Shown here: positions 6,105-14,373 of the stretch, in pieces
Layout of the letters: each line of letters begins with the position of its first letter
How positions within the stretch are numbered: position 1 is the stretch's first letter
Assembly: GCA_002329325.1 (NCBI GenBank)
Contig: DCTX01000071.1
Span: 15,848 to 34,059 of the forward strand
Direction: 5' to 3'
DNA: 18,212 nucleotides
Source of the DNA: Anaerolineales bacterium UBA1429
Lineage (GTDB): Bacteria; Chloroflexota; Anaerolineae; UBA1429
The notes under the pieces: generated by a model
The model's database searches: none
What the model was told of the DNA's origin: nothing
Seen by the model: the letters and a program-made list of their open reading frames with translations, nothing else
Program-made: the position numbers and the translations under genes

Positions 6105-8834
6105 ATGGATAGTGGGCACCCTGCCGGTACGGCTTCAGGGGGCGGATCGCGCGACGCCGAGGCCCTGCTGGCCCAGATCGCCCGCGGGATGGGGGCTCGC
6201 CCGGGTGAGCAGATCGTCCACGTGGCCGACCTGCCGAGCCGCGAGGCCTCCTATGCCCAGCCCAATCCCCCCCTCCCCACAGCGCTGGCCTCGGCTTTGC
6301 GCGTCCTGGATGTCACCCGGCTCTACACCCACCAGGTCGAGGCGCTGGAGCGCGCCCGCCGCGGCGAGAACCTGGTCGTCGTCACCGCCACCTCCAGCGG
6401 CAAGACCCTGTGCTACAACCTGCCCGTGCTTGAGACCATCCTCAAGAACCGCGCGGCCCGGGCCCTCTATATCTACCCCATCAATGCCCTGATCAACGAC
6501 CAGTTCAAGACCCTGGCGCGCATGAACCTGGCCCTGGGCCAGGAGGCCGTGGGCATGGATCGCTACACGGGGGCCATCAGCACGGCCAAGCGGCGCGAGA
6601 TCCGGGGTCGCCAGCCCAATATCCTGCTGACCAACCCGGAGCTGCTGCACCTGAGCCTCTTGCAGTGGCACCATCTCTGGGCGTCCTTCTGGCGCAACCT
6701 GGCCTACATCGTCGTGGACGAGATCCACACCTACCGAGGCGTGTTCGGGGCCAACGTGGCCTATCTGTTCCAGCGCCTGGTGCGCATCGCCCGTTACTAT
6801 GGCGCCGACCCACGCTTCATCTGCTGCTCCGCCACCATCGCCAACCCACAGGACCTGGCCGAGCGGCTGACGGCCCAGCCCTTTACCGTGATCTCTCACG
6901 AGGGGGCCGCCCGCGGCAAAAAGCTCTTTGTGCTGTGGAACCCCCCTTTGAGCGAGCAGGAAGGCGCCAATGTGCGCCGCCCCTACGCCCAGGAATCGGT
7001 GGACCTGCTGCGCCAGTGCCTGCAGGCCGATCTCAACACCATCGTGTTCACGCGGGCCCGCCGCCTGACGGAGCAGATGGCCCGCCTGGGCAAAGACACC
7101 CTGGCGCACGACCTGCCCGAGGCGGAGCAGACCGAGGCAGGCCAGCAGATCACCTCCTACCGGGCGGGGTACCTGGCTCAGGAGCGCGAGTCCATCGAGG
7201 CCCGGCTCAAATCCGGTGAGCTGCGCGGGGTCATCACCACCAACGCCCTGGAGCTGGGCATCGATATCGGCGGCCTGGATGCCGCCATCATCGCCGGGTA
7301 CCCCGGAACGATCATGTCCACCTGGCAGCAGGCCGGGCGCGCCGGGCGCCGGGGCCGCGATGCCCTGGTGTTCCTGGTGGCCTCGCAGAACCCCCTGGAC
7401 CAGTATTATGTCGCCCACCCGGAGCAGTTTCACGCCGAGCCCCATGAGCGGGCCGTGGTGGACCTGGCCAACCCGTTCATCCGCTTCAAGCACCTGCTGT
7501 GCGCCGCCAAGGAGCTGCCCTGGTCGTCCGGCGAGCTGCGCCAGGCGCCCCCCGATCTGCGGGGTGCCCTTCAGGAGCTGAGCTCCCAGGGCCTCCTGGT
7601 CGAGCAGCGCAGCCCCGAGGGCGAGACGCGACTGCACTACCCCGAGGGGCGCAAGAACATCCACATGCAGATATCGCTGCGCTCGGCCGGGCAAGAGACC
7701 TATCGCATCCTGGATCAGGAACAGAACGAGATCGGCTCCATCGAGCCGCCTAACGTCTTTCGCGAGACGCACCCAGGCGCGATCTACCAGCACAGCGACG
7801 GCGATTACCGGGTGGTGGCGCTGCATCGCGGCCAGCGCACGGTGCACGTGCGCCCCGAGATGGCGCCCCACTATACCCGCTCTCGCAGCACCTCGAACCT
7901 GCGCATCATGGCCCAATACGCCACCCGGCCCCTGGGGCCGGAGCGCGGAGGGCTCTCCGTGGCCATCGGCGAGGCGCTGGTGACCGAGACCGTGCGCAGC
8001 TTCCAGGAGCTGGAGCTGGGCACCAACCGGATGGTGCGCCGCGTGAACCTGGATCTCCCCCTGGCGGTGCGGCTGCAGACCACCGCCCTGTGGGTGGCGC
8101 TGCCGCCGGATATGGAGGCCGCCATGGAGGGCGATTCGCCCGAGGAACGCCGCGAACACCTGCAGCGGGGGCTGCATGCCATGGAACACCTGCTCACCGG
8201 CCTGCTCCCGCTGCTGGTCATGTGCGATCGCCGCGATGTGGATGGCCACCATGATCTCGCCCAGCCCGACCTGCACGGCAGCGCCCTATTCCTGTACGAC
8301 GCCTACGAGGGGGGCATCGGCCTGGTCGAGGCGGCTTACGACCGCATCGAGGAGTTGCTGACCATGGCCTACGAGACCCTGGTCAAGTGCCCCTGCCTGG
8401 ATGGCTGCCCCTCGTGCATCCAATCCAGCGGCTGTCGCCTGGGCAACGAGGACCTGGACAAGTGGGCGGCCATCCGTTTGCTGCGCGAGATGCGCCTGCG
8501 CATCGGGCCGGAGCCTGAGGCGCCCTCCGCCGCCCGCCAGCGGATATCGGATTTCACCGCGTACTCGGAGTTCAGCCTGCGGCGCGCCCTGACGGAGATG
8601 GATCAGCTCACGCGGCAGAATCGGCTGGAGGATCACATGCTATCCCAGCCGCCGGCAGGGCCACCGGAGCCCCAGTTCTCCGGCGGCGACCGGGTGCTGC
8701 ACGGCGTCTATGGACGGGGCGTGGTGTTGGCCTCGCGCCTGGAGGGCCAAGAGGAGCAGGTGACGGTGCGCTTTGCCCAGCGCGGCGGCGTGGTCAAGAC
8801 GGTGCTGGCGCGCTACCTGCGCAAGCAAGCCTAG
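6105..8834 (+). CDS. MrfA/YprA-type DEAD/DEAH-box helicase with DUF1998 and a PcrA/UvrD-like C-terminal Tudor domain
   Basis: This is a 909-residue superfamily 2 helicase. Motif I is TATSSGKT (K100), motif II DEIH (D205-H208), motif III CCSATIANP, and motif VI QQAGRAGRRG (from Q408). The region from about 650 to 800 is the DUF1998 domain with a cysteine cluster CPCLDGCPSC...C (C762, C764, C768, C771, C777) that should hold zinc. This architecture matches Bacillus MrfA (YprA), a 3'-5' helicase in mitomycin-type DNA damage repair, and mycobacterial SftH. Unusually, residues about 859-909 (GGDRVLHGVYGRGVVLAS...ARYLRKQA) resemble the Tudor-like tail of PcrA/UvrD, which binds RNA polymerase. ATG 6105 follows the epimerase by 26 bp, with AAAGG ten bases upstream. 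Helicase class is secure; the precise repair role is inferred. Confidence 0.92.
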   Translation: MDSGHPAGTASGGGSRDAEALLAQIARGMGARPGEQIVHVADLPSREASYAQPNPPLPTALASALRVLDVTRLYTHQVEALERARRGENLVVVTATSSGKTLCYNLPVLETILKNRAARALYIYPINALINDQFKTLARMNLALGQEAVGMDRYTGAISTAKRREIRGRQPNILLTNPELLHLSLLQWHHLWASFWRNLAYIVVDEIHTYRGVFGANVAYLFQRLVRIARYYGADPRFICCSATIANPQDLAERLTAQPFTVISHEGAARGKKLFVLWNPPLSEQEGANVRRPYAQESVDLLRQCLQADLNTIVFTRARRLTEQMARLGKDTLAHDLPEAEQTEAGQQITSYRAGYLAQERESIEARLKSGELRGVITTNALELGIDIGGLDAAIIAGYPGTIMSTWQQAGRAGRRGRDALVFLVASQNPLDQYYVAHPEQFHAEPHERAVVDLANPFIRFKHLLCAAKELPWSSGELRQAPPDLRGALQELSSQGLLVEQRSPEGETRLHYPEGRKNIHMQISLRSAGQETYRILDQEQNEIGSIEPPNVFRETHPGAIYQHSDGDYRVVALHRGQRTVHVRPEMAPHYTRSRSTSNLRIMAQYATRPLGPERGGLSVAIGEALVTETVRSFQELELGTNRMVRRVNLDLPLAVRLQTTALWVALPPDMEAAMEGDSPEERREHLQRGLHAMEHLLTGLLPLLVMCDRRDVDGHHDLAQPDLHGSALFLYDAYEGGIGLVEAAYDRIEELLTMAYETLVKCPCLDGCPSCIQSSGCRLGNEDLDKWAAIRLLREMRLRIGPEPEAPSAARQRISDFTAYSEFSLRRALTEMDQLTRQNRLEDHMLSQPPAGPPEPQFSGGDRVLHGVYGRGVVLASRLEGQEEQVTVRFAQRGGVVKTVLARYLRKQA

Positions 8835-8867
8835 GCGCTACCGCCACACAGATCTCGAACTGGGGTC

Positions 8868-8905
8868 GCCAGGCCTCGTATACCCCCATGACCGGGCCAG
8901 GCCTC
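8868..8905 (+). repeat. Pair of 10-bp direct repeats GCCAGGCCTC upstream of araB
   Basis: GCCAGGCCTC occurs at 8868-8877 and again at 8896-8905. The repeats are 28 bp apart start to start, close to three helical turns, and each contains the palindrome AGGCCT. The second copy ends 37 bp upstream of the predicted araB -35 box. The arrangement suits a regulator-binding site but may be chance in GC-rich DNA. Confidence 0.35.
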
Positions 8906-8925
8906 TGCCCGCTCGTCGGGCAGGG
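8903..8925 (+). terminator. GC-rich hairpin after the helicase gene, possible weak terminator
   Basis: CTGCCCG (8905-8911) and CGGGCAG (8917-8923) form a seven-bp stem with a five-base loop, extendable by two pairs (one G-U). It lies about 70 bp after the helicase stop. No T-run follows, so it is not a standard intrinsic terminator; it could stabilise the 3' end or assist Rho-dependent termination. It partly overlaps the second GCCAGGCCTC repeat. Confidence 0.35.
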
Positions 8926-8942
8926 CACTGCTTCCGCATCTC

Positions 8943-8972
8943 TTGACGCTCTCGCGCGCCCCATGCTATAGT
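8943..8972 (+). promoter_or_regulatory. Sigma70-type promoter of araB
   Basis: A -35 box TTGACG (8943-8948) and a -10 box TATAGT (8967-8972) are separated by 18 bp, with a TG extension at 8964-8965. This is the best promoter match in the window. Transcription would begin near 8979, so the upstream in-frame codon at 8971 cannot be the translation start. The leader to the GTG at 9037 is about 58 bases. Confidence 0.7.
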
Positions 8973-9036
8973 GCCGCCGACGTGGTCATCACCTGGGCTA
9001 TGGGCCACAGGTTGCCGCTGGAAGGAGAGGATTCAC

Positions 9037-10731
9037 GTGTCGGACAAGTATGCAATCGGCATTGATTTTGGCACCGAATCGGCACGGGCCGTGCTCGTGC
9101 GCCTGGCTGATGGAGCCGAGATCGCCTCGGCGGTGCACGAGTATGCTGACGGCGTCATTGACGAGAGATTGCCGGGCACAGACATTCGTCTGGAGCCCGA
9201 TTGGGCGCTCCAGAACCCGCTGGACTATGTGGCGGCCGTCAAGGCCACCATCCCTCAGGTGTTGGCCCAGAGCGGCGTCGCCCCGCAGGACGTGATCGGC
9301 ATCGGCACCGACTTTACCGCCTGCACCATGCTCCCCACCAAGGCGGATGGCACGCCCCTTTGCGCCCTGCCCGAGTTTCACGACAAGCCCCACGCCTGGG
9401 TCAAGCTCTGGAAGCACCACGCGGCCCAGCCGGAGGCCAACTACCTGAATCAGGTGGCCGAAGAGCGGGGCGAGCCCTGGCTCTCTCGCTACGGTGGCAA
9501 GATCTCGTCCGAGTGGTTCTTTCCCAAGGCGCTGCAGATCCTCAACGAAGCCCCCGAGATCTATGAGGCCGCCGACCGGCTGATCGAGGCCGCCGACTGG
9601 ATCATCTGGCAGCTCACCGGCGTCGAGACGCGCAACAGCTGCACCGCCGGCTACAAGGCCATCTGGAGCAAGGCCGATGGGTTCCCCAGCCCCGACTTTT
9701 TCGCGGCGCTGCACCCGCGCATGCGCCACATCGTCCGCGAGAAGATGAGCGAGGATATCCTGCCTCTGGGCGCGCGGGCCGGCGGCCTCACCGCCGAGAT
9801 GGCCGCCGCCACGGGCCTGCTGGAGGGCACGGCGGTGGCCGTGGCCAATGTGGACGCCCACGTGGCCGTGCCGGCGGCCACCGTCACCGGGCCTGGCCGC
9901 ATGGTCATGATCATGGGCACCTCCACCTGCCACATGGTGGTGGGCGAGCGCCCCGCCATCGTGCCCGGCATGTGCGGCGTGGTGGAGGACGGCATCCTGC
10001 CCGATTTCGCGGGCTTTGAAGCGGGCCAATCCTGCGTGGGCGACCACTTTGCCTGGTTCGTCGAGAACTGCGTGCCCGCCGCCTATGCGGCTGAGGCCCA
10101 GGAGCGCGGCCTGAGCCTGCACCAGCTCCTGGAGGAAAAGGCCTCGGCGCTGGCCGTGGGCGAATCGGGCTTGCTGGCTCTGGATTGGTGGAACGGCAAC
10201 CGCTCCGTGCTGGTGGATGTGGATCTCACCGGCCTGCTCATCGGCGCCACCCTGGCCACCAAGCCAGAGGAGATCTATCGCGCCCTGATCGAGGCCACCG
10301 CCTATGGCACCCGCGTGATCGTCGAAGCCTTTGAGGAGCACGGCGTGGCCGTCAACGAGCTGGTGGCCGCCGGGGGGCTGCCGGAGCGCAACGAGCTCCT
10401 GATGCAGATCTATGCCGATGTCACCGGGCGCGAGTTCAAGGTGGTGGGCACCTCGCAAGCCGGGGCCCTGGGCTCGGCCATGCATGGGGCCGTGGCGGCG
10501 GGGGCAGCGGCGGGCGGCTATGATACCATCGCCCAGGCGGCCGCGCACATGGCCCACCTCAAGGACAGGGTCTACCGGCCCATCGCCGCCCATACTCAGG
10601 TGTATGACCGCCTCTACCGCGAGTATGTAACGCTGCACGACTACTTTGGGCGCGGCGAGAACGATGTGATGAAGCGCCTCAAGGCTTTGCGGGCAGAGAT
10701 CGTGGCGGCCAGACTGAGCGAGTCAGCATAG
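9037..10731 (+). CDS. araB: Ribulokinase (FGGY carbohydrate kinase family)
   Basis: This 564-residue protein phosphorylates L-ribulose (and some other ribuloses) to ribulose 5-phosphate with ATP, the second step of L-arabinose use. The N-terminal ATPase fold begins IGIDFGTESARAV (D10, G12). The segment GTDFTACTMLP (90-100), followed by LCALPEF and HAWVKLWKHHAAQ, is diagnostic of AraB rather than xylulokinase or glycerol kinase. NVDAHVAVPAA holds the probable catalytic base D273, and AAGGLPERNELLMQIYADVTGR is the C-terminal FGGY region. The length fits AraB (about 560). GTG 9037 is preceded by AAGGAGAGG with a six-base spacer, the strongest ribosome-binding site seen here, and lies downstream of the predicted promoter. 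No araA or araD is adjacent; the gene has its own promoter and terminator and so forms a single-gene unit. Confidence 0.95.
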   Translation: MSDKYAIGIDFGTESARAVLVRLADGAEIASAVHEYADGVIDERLPGTDIRLEPDWALQNPLDYVAAVKATIPQVLAQSGVAPQDVIGIGTDFTACTMLPTKADGTPLCALPEFHDKPHAWVKLWKHHAAQPEANYLNQVAEERGEPWLSRYGGKISSEWFFPKALQILNEAPEIYEAADRLIEAADWIIWQLTGVETRNSCTAGYKAIWSKADGFPSPDFFAALHPRMRHIVREKMSEDILPLGARAGGLTAEMAAATGLLEGTAVAVANVDAHVAVPAATVTGPGRMVMIMGTSTCHMVVGERPAIVPGMCGVVEDGILPDFAGFEAGQSCVGDHFAWFVENCVPAAYAAEAQERGLSLHQLLEEKASALAVGESGLLALDWWNGNRSVLVDVDLTGLLIGATLATKPEEIYRALIEATAYGTRVIVEAFEEHGVAVNELVAAGGLPERNELLMQIYADVTGREFKVVGTSQAGALGSAMHGAVAAGAAAGGYDTIAQAAAHMAHLKDRVYRPIAAHTQVYDRLYREYVTLHDYFGRGENDVMKRLKALRAEIVAARLSESA

Positions 10732-10770
10732 GCCGGGGCCGACGCAGGCCGAGGCGGGCACAGATACCAG

Positions 10771-10820
10771 GCCGCCAAGGGGGAGGGCAAGGCTCTCCCC
10801 CTTGGCGGCTCGACTTTTTT
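10771..10820 (+). terminator. Strong intrinsic terminator of araB
   Basis: A perfect 15-bp stem, GCCGCCAAGGGGGAG (10771-10785) with its complement at 10795-10809, encloses a nine-base loop and is followed by TCGAC and six T residues (10815-10820). It lies 39 bp after the araB stop. The T-run is only on the plus strand, so it ends araB transcription and shields the convergent priA gene, whose stop is at 10825. Confidence 0.9.
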
Positions 10821-10824
10821 GGCG

Positions 10825-13446
10825 CTACAGCAGGTCCTCGGGGTCCACGTCGATGCGCCACGAGGACGAGAGGGCAAGGTCGCGCAGGAGGGCGGCGGGA
10901 TCGCGGCCCCGCACCAGGATCTGCCAGCGGTAGCGGCCCCGCAGCCGCTCGTAGAAGCAGGGCGCCGGGCCGATCAGGTCCACCTCGGGCAGGCCCAGCC
11001 GAGCGATGCGCTCGGCGAGGGCGGCGTGTAGGTCCTGGGCCTCACGCTGAACCTGGCGCGGGTTGCCTCCCATGCACACCAGGCGGATCAGGCGGCTAAG
11101 GGGCGGGTACCAGTGCTCGCGGCGAAAGGCGATCTCGCTGGCGTAAAAGGCCCCATAATCATGGGCACTGGCCGCCACGATCGAGGGATGTTCGGGCGTG
11201 TAGGTCTGGATGATGACGCGCCCGCCCAGGATGCTGCGCCCCGCCCGGCCGGCCACCTGGGTCAGCAACTGAAAGGTGCGCTCGCCGGCCCGCAGATCCG
11301 GCAGGTTCAGCAGCGTATCGGCGCTCACCACCCCCACCAGGGTCACTCGGGGCAGATCCAGCCCCTTGGCGATCATCTGGGTGCCGACCATGACATCGGC
11401 CTCCCCCCGGATGAAGCGGTCCAGGATTCGGTCGTGGGCGCCGCGCTGGCGCGTGGCGTCGTAGTCCCAGCGCACCACCTGCGCCCCGGGGCGCAGCTCT
11501 CGCACCAGGGCCTCCACCCGCTGGGTGCCCAGGCCCGCGAACCGGATGTTGCGGCTGAGGCACACGGGGCACTGCTCCAAAACCGGCTCCCGCAGGCCGC
11601 AGTGATGGCACACCAGCGCCTCTCGGTCGGCATGGTAGGTCAGGGGCACCTTACAGCGCGGGCACTGGGCCACATAGCCGCAATCCCGGCAGAGCACAAA
11701 GGAGGCGGCGCCGCGCCGGTTCACAAAGAGGATGGCCTGCTGGCCAGCCGCCAGGGTCTCGGCCAGGGCCTGCAGCAACGCCCGGCTGAACAGCCCCGGG
11801 TTGCCGGCGCGCAGCTCCTCTCGCAGATCCACCACCTGCACAGGCGGCAGGTCGGCATAGAGGGCCTCCGGCGCTTCGGGGGCGGCAGCCCGGTAGGCAT
11901 GCTCGGCCCTGTGCAGGAGGGCGGCCTGCTCCTCCAGCGCGCGGCGGTGCCCCATCACACGCTGGGGCAGCGAGAGCCGGGTGAAGCGCCCCCGTTCGGC
12001 CAGGTAGGCCGATTCCAGCGAGGGGGTGGCCGTGCCCAGGATCACGGTGGCCCCCGTCAGCTCGGCCAGGCGCAGCGCCACCTGGCGGGCATGATAGCGG
12101 GGGGCCCGTTCCTGTTTGTAGCTGCTCTCGTGCTCCTCGTCCAGCACGATGAGGCCCAGGTCGCCCACGGGGCTAAAGATGGCCGAGCGCGAGCCCACCA
12201 CCAGCCGCAACTCGCCGGCGCGGATGCGGCGCCACTGGTCATAGCGCTCATCGGGCGCCAGTTCGCTGTGCATCACGGCGATGGTGCTGGGGTGGCGCGC
12301 CCCAAAGCGACGCACCGTCTGGGGCGTCAGGGCGATCTCGGGCACCAGGACGATGGCGCCGCGCCCCTGGGCCAGGGCGCGCTGCACCGCCCGCAGGTAG
12401 ATCTCGGTCTTGCCGCTGCCCGTCACGCCCTGGAGCAGGAACACGCGCCCCCGGCGGACGTCCAGGTCCAGCTCGATCCGGCCCCAGATGGCCTCTTGAT
12501 CGGGGGTGAGGCGGGGAGGCGCCACCGGCACAAAGGCGCGGCCCGCCAGTGGGTCGCGCCAGACCTGGCGCTGGACGCTCTCCAGCACGCCCTTTTCGAT
12601 CAGGGCCTGGATCGAGCTCAGGGGCGCGCCCGTCTCCTGCTGGACGGTCAGGCGCATCATCCAGCCCTCGGGGTCGCCCTGGAAGAGGGCCCAGGACCGC
12701 AAATAGTCCACCACATCGCGCTGGCGGGGGGCCTCGTCGCCGGGGAGGTTCTCCAGGGCCACGTCCGGGCTCAGGCGCACGAAATCGCGGTAGAGGGGGT
12801 GCACCCGCGAGGGGCCCAGTTCGACGCGGCGCAGGGCCAATCCCGCGGCCTCCAGGCGGCGCAGCATCGTGCGCCAGCTCTTGAGGGAGGTACGCTGGCC
12901 CAGCTCGTTCAGCGAAAGGGGCCCCTGCTCGCGCAGCAGCTCCAGGATGCTGCGTTGGCCCGGCGTCAGGGCGGCCTCGGCCGGCTCTCGCTGCGGATCA
13001 GGCGGGGCGGCCTCGACGATGGTCTGGGATTGCTCGGTCACGCCTGGCGCGATCATGCCCCAGATCACCTGATGCAGGGGCGTCAGGTAATAGTCGCTGA
13101 TCCAGCGCGCCAGCTCGAGCTGCTCGGGCCGCAGCATCGGCTCCGGGTCAATGAGCCGACCGATCTCCTTGGTCTCCTCCACGGGAGAGTAGGCATCCAG
13201 CTCGACCACCACCCCCTGGAGGTGCCGTGAGCCGAAGGGCACCCAAACCAGGTGGCCCGGGGCCAGCACGCCGCGCAACGCCTCGGGGATGCGATAGTGA
13301 AAGGTGCGGACCAGATAGTCCTCATCCTCCTCCATCTCCCCGGTCCGGCGGCGCAGGCTCGCGTTGACCACCACCGCCGCATAGGGAAGCCCGGCCGGAT
13401 CCTGGGGCGCGGGCGCGGCATCGGGCGCAGGGGCGTGCGGGGTCAT
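10825..13446 (-). CDS. priA: Primosomal protein N' (PriA), replication-restart helicase
   Basis: PriA recognises stalled forks, unwinds with 3'-5' polarity and reloads the replisome. The 873-residue protein is longer than E. coli PriA (732) but within the range of other phyla. The N-terminal 3'-DNA-binding domain shows DYLVRTFHYRIPEAL and the GHLVWVPFGSRHLQGVVVEL strand set. Motif I is GVTGSGKTE (K346), motif II LDEEHESSYKQ (D436-H439), and an eight-cysteine zinc region (CRDCGYVAQCPRC, then CHHCG and CPVC) lies at about 583-630 inside the helicase core. The start is ATG 13446, overlapping the upstream MEMO gene by four bases (ATGA), which implies translational coupling; the longer upstream reading in this frame lies inside that gene and is not expected to be used. 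It is the last gene of the minus-strand cluster and converges on araB. Confidence 0.95.
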   Translation of the reverse strand: MTPHAPAPDAAPAPQDPAGLPYAAVVVNASLRRRTGEMEEDEDYLVRTFHYRIPEALRGVLAPGHLVWVPFGSRHLQGVVVELDAYSPVEETKEIGRLIDPEPMLRPEQLELARWISDYYLTPLHQVIWGMIAPGVTEQSQTIVEAAPPDPQREPAEAALTPGQRSILELLREQGPLSLNELGQRTSLKSWRTMLRRLEAAGLALRRVELGPSRVHPLYRDFVRLSPDVALENLPGDEAPRQRDVVDYLRSWALFQGDPEGWMMRLTVQQETGAPLSSIQALIEKGVLESVQRQVWRDPLAGRAFVPVAPPRLTPDQEAIWGRIELDLDVRRGRVFLLQGVTGSGKTEIYLRAVQRALAQGRGAIVLVPEIALTPQTVRRFGARHPSTIAVMHSELAPDERYDQWRRIRAGELRLVVGSRSAIFSPVGDLGLIVLDEEHESSYKQERAPRYHARQVALRLAELTGATVILGTATPSLESAYLAERGRFTRLSLPQRVMGHRRALEEQAALLHRAEHAYRAAAPEAPEALYADLPPVQVVDLREELRAGNPGLFSRALLQALAETLAAGQQAILFVNRRGAASFVLCRDCGYVAQCPRCKVPLTYHADREALVCHHCGLREPVLEQCPVCLSRNIRFAGLGTQRVEALVRELRPGAQVVRWDYDATRQRGAHDRILDRFIRGEADVMVGTQMIAKGLDLPRVTLVGVVSADTLLNLPDLRAGERTFQLLTQVAGRAGRSILGGRVIIQTYTPEHPSIVAASAHDYGAFYASEIAFRREHWYPPLSRLIRLVCMGGNPRQVQREAQDLHAALAERIARLGLPEVDLIGPAPCFYERLRGRYRWQILVRGRDPAALLRDLALSSSWRIDVDPEDLL

Positions 13447-14303
13447 CGGGCAAAAGCGACGGCGCCATAGCCCACCAGATCGCTGGGCCCCCCCATGGGG
13501 TAGGCCTCGTGGCTGGTGGTGTGTTGCAGCAAGATGCCGCGGGCGGCGCCGGTCTCCAGGGCATAGCCGATGGCGGCGGCCACGGCGCCCGGCCCGCACG
13601 CGTTGTAGCGCGCCTGGGCCTCTGCCTGCGCGCCCTCGGCATCCAGAGCCACCACCCGATCCAGCAGGAGCCGATCGTTCTCCTTGGCCCAGGCGAGGCC
13701 CCGCTGGCCGACCCCAGCGGGCGCCATGCCGTAGCGCGGGCCATAGTGGGTGAGATCGGTGCTGCCGATGGCCACGACCCGGCGGCCCAACCCGGCGGCC
13801 GCGCGAGCTACGGCGCGCCCCAGGTCGGGGGCGGTCGGCAGGGGCGGCATGGCGATGGGCAGGATGCGGGCCTGGGGCCACAGATGCTGGACAAAGGGCA
13901 CCTGCACCTCGATGGCATGCTCTTCCTCATGGGCCTCGGGTCGATCCACAAAGCGTGGATCAGTCTGCAGCAGCGCCTGGGCCAGGGGCTCGTCTATGGC
14001 GACCTCGCCCAGGGGGGTGCGCCAGGCTCCTGCGCCATACAGAGCGGGCGCCTGGAGGGGCCAGCGATGCACCGCCCCGAAAAAGACGACCGTCTCCGGC
14101 GCCGCCTGGCGCTGCAGGGCACAGAAGAGATGCGCCGCCGTCGCCCCGGAAAAGATCCAGCCGGCATGGGGCACGATCCCTCCCACCACATACCCCTCGA
14201 CCTGGCAGGTGGCCTGTTTCAGGAAGGAATCGATCTGCCGGCGCGCCTCTCGGTCACGGCCCGGGTAGAACGCGCCTGCGACGCAGGGTGTGCGTACGTT
14301 CAT
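13443..14303 (-). CDS. MEMO/AmmeMemoRadiSam system protein B family protein
   Basis: This 286-residue protein belongs to the MEMO family, related to LigB-type extradiol dioxygenases. Conserved signatures are RTPCVAGAFYPG at the N-terminus, VPHAGWIFSG (H46), FFGAVH (H79), HEEEHAIEVQVPF (125-137), STDLTHYG (D183, H186) and ARYNACGPGAV (C236); human MEMO1 uses equivalent His and Cys residues to bind metal. In many bacteria it is encoded with an AMMECR1 protein and a radical SAM enzyme, but neither is next to it here. AGGGGG about six bases before the ATG is a good ribosome-binding site. Its stop overlaps the priA start, so the two are probably translated in tandem. The biochemical role of bacterial MEMO proteins is unsettled, and I do not assign a reaction. 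Confidence 0.9.
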   Translation of the reverse strand: MNVRTPCVAGAFYPGRDREARRQIDSFLKQATCQVEGYVVGGIVPHAGWIFSGATAAHLFCALQRQAAPETVVFFGAVHRWPLQAPALYGAGAWRTPLGEVAIDEPLAQALLQTDPRFVDRPEAHEEEHAIEVQVPFVQHLWPQARILPIAMPPLPTAPDLGRAVARAAAGLGRRVVAIGSTDLTHYGPRYGMAPAGVGQRGLAWAKENDRLLLDRVVALDAEGAQAEAQARYNACGPGAVAAAIGYALETGAARGILLQHTTSHEAYPMGGPSDLVGYGAVAFAR

Positions 14304-14334
14304 GGTATCCCCCTTTGCGCTGCGCCCGCGCCGG

Positions 14335-14355
14335 CGCTGCCGGGAGCCCGGCGCG
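14335..14355 (-). other. Hairpin between the rhomboid and MEMO genes
   Basis: CGC-T-GCCGGG (14335-14344) can pair with CCCGGCGCG (14347-14355), giving a nine-bp stem with one bulged base; the tight apex means some of the closing pairs would open. It sits in the 70-bp gap between the rhomboid stop (14374) and the MEMO start (14303). No T-run follows on the minus strand, so it may be an mRNA-processing or stability element rather than a terminator. Confidence 0.3.
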
Positions 14356-14373
14356 TCTTGGAGGCAAGTGACG

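Noticed and set aside
6135..8276. A 713-codon open frame antisense to the helicase
   Set aside because: The plus-strand gene has every helicase motif; the antisense product has no motif and shadow-like composition.
8971..9036. Upstream start for araB at 8971
   Set aside because: It overlaps the -10 box, has no ribosome-binding site, and adds 22 unconserved residues; GTG 9037 has AAGGAGAGG.
11113..13230. A 705-codon open frame on the plus strand over priA
   Set aside because: It is antisense to a clear PriA gene, lacks domains, and has His/Gln/Gly-rich shadow composition.
13447..13881. N-terminal extension of priA to 13881
   Set aside because: The added part lies inside the MEMO gene in another frame and has shadow-like Arg/Gly/Pro-rich sequence. 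ATG 13446 gives a normal PriA N-terminus and an ATGA overlap.
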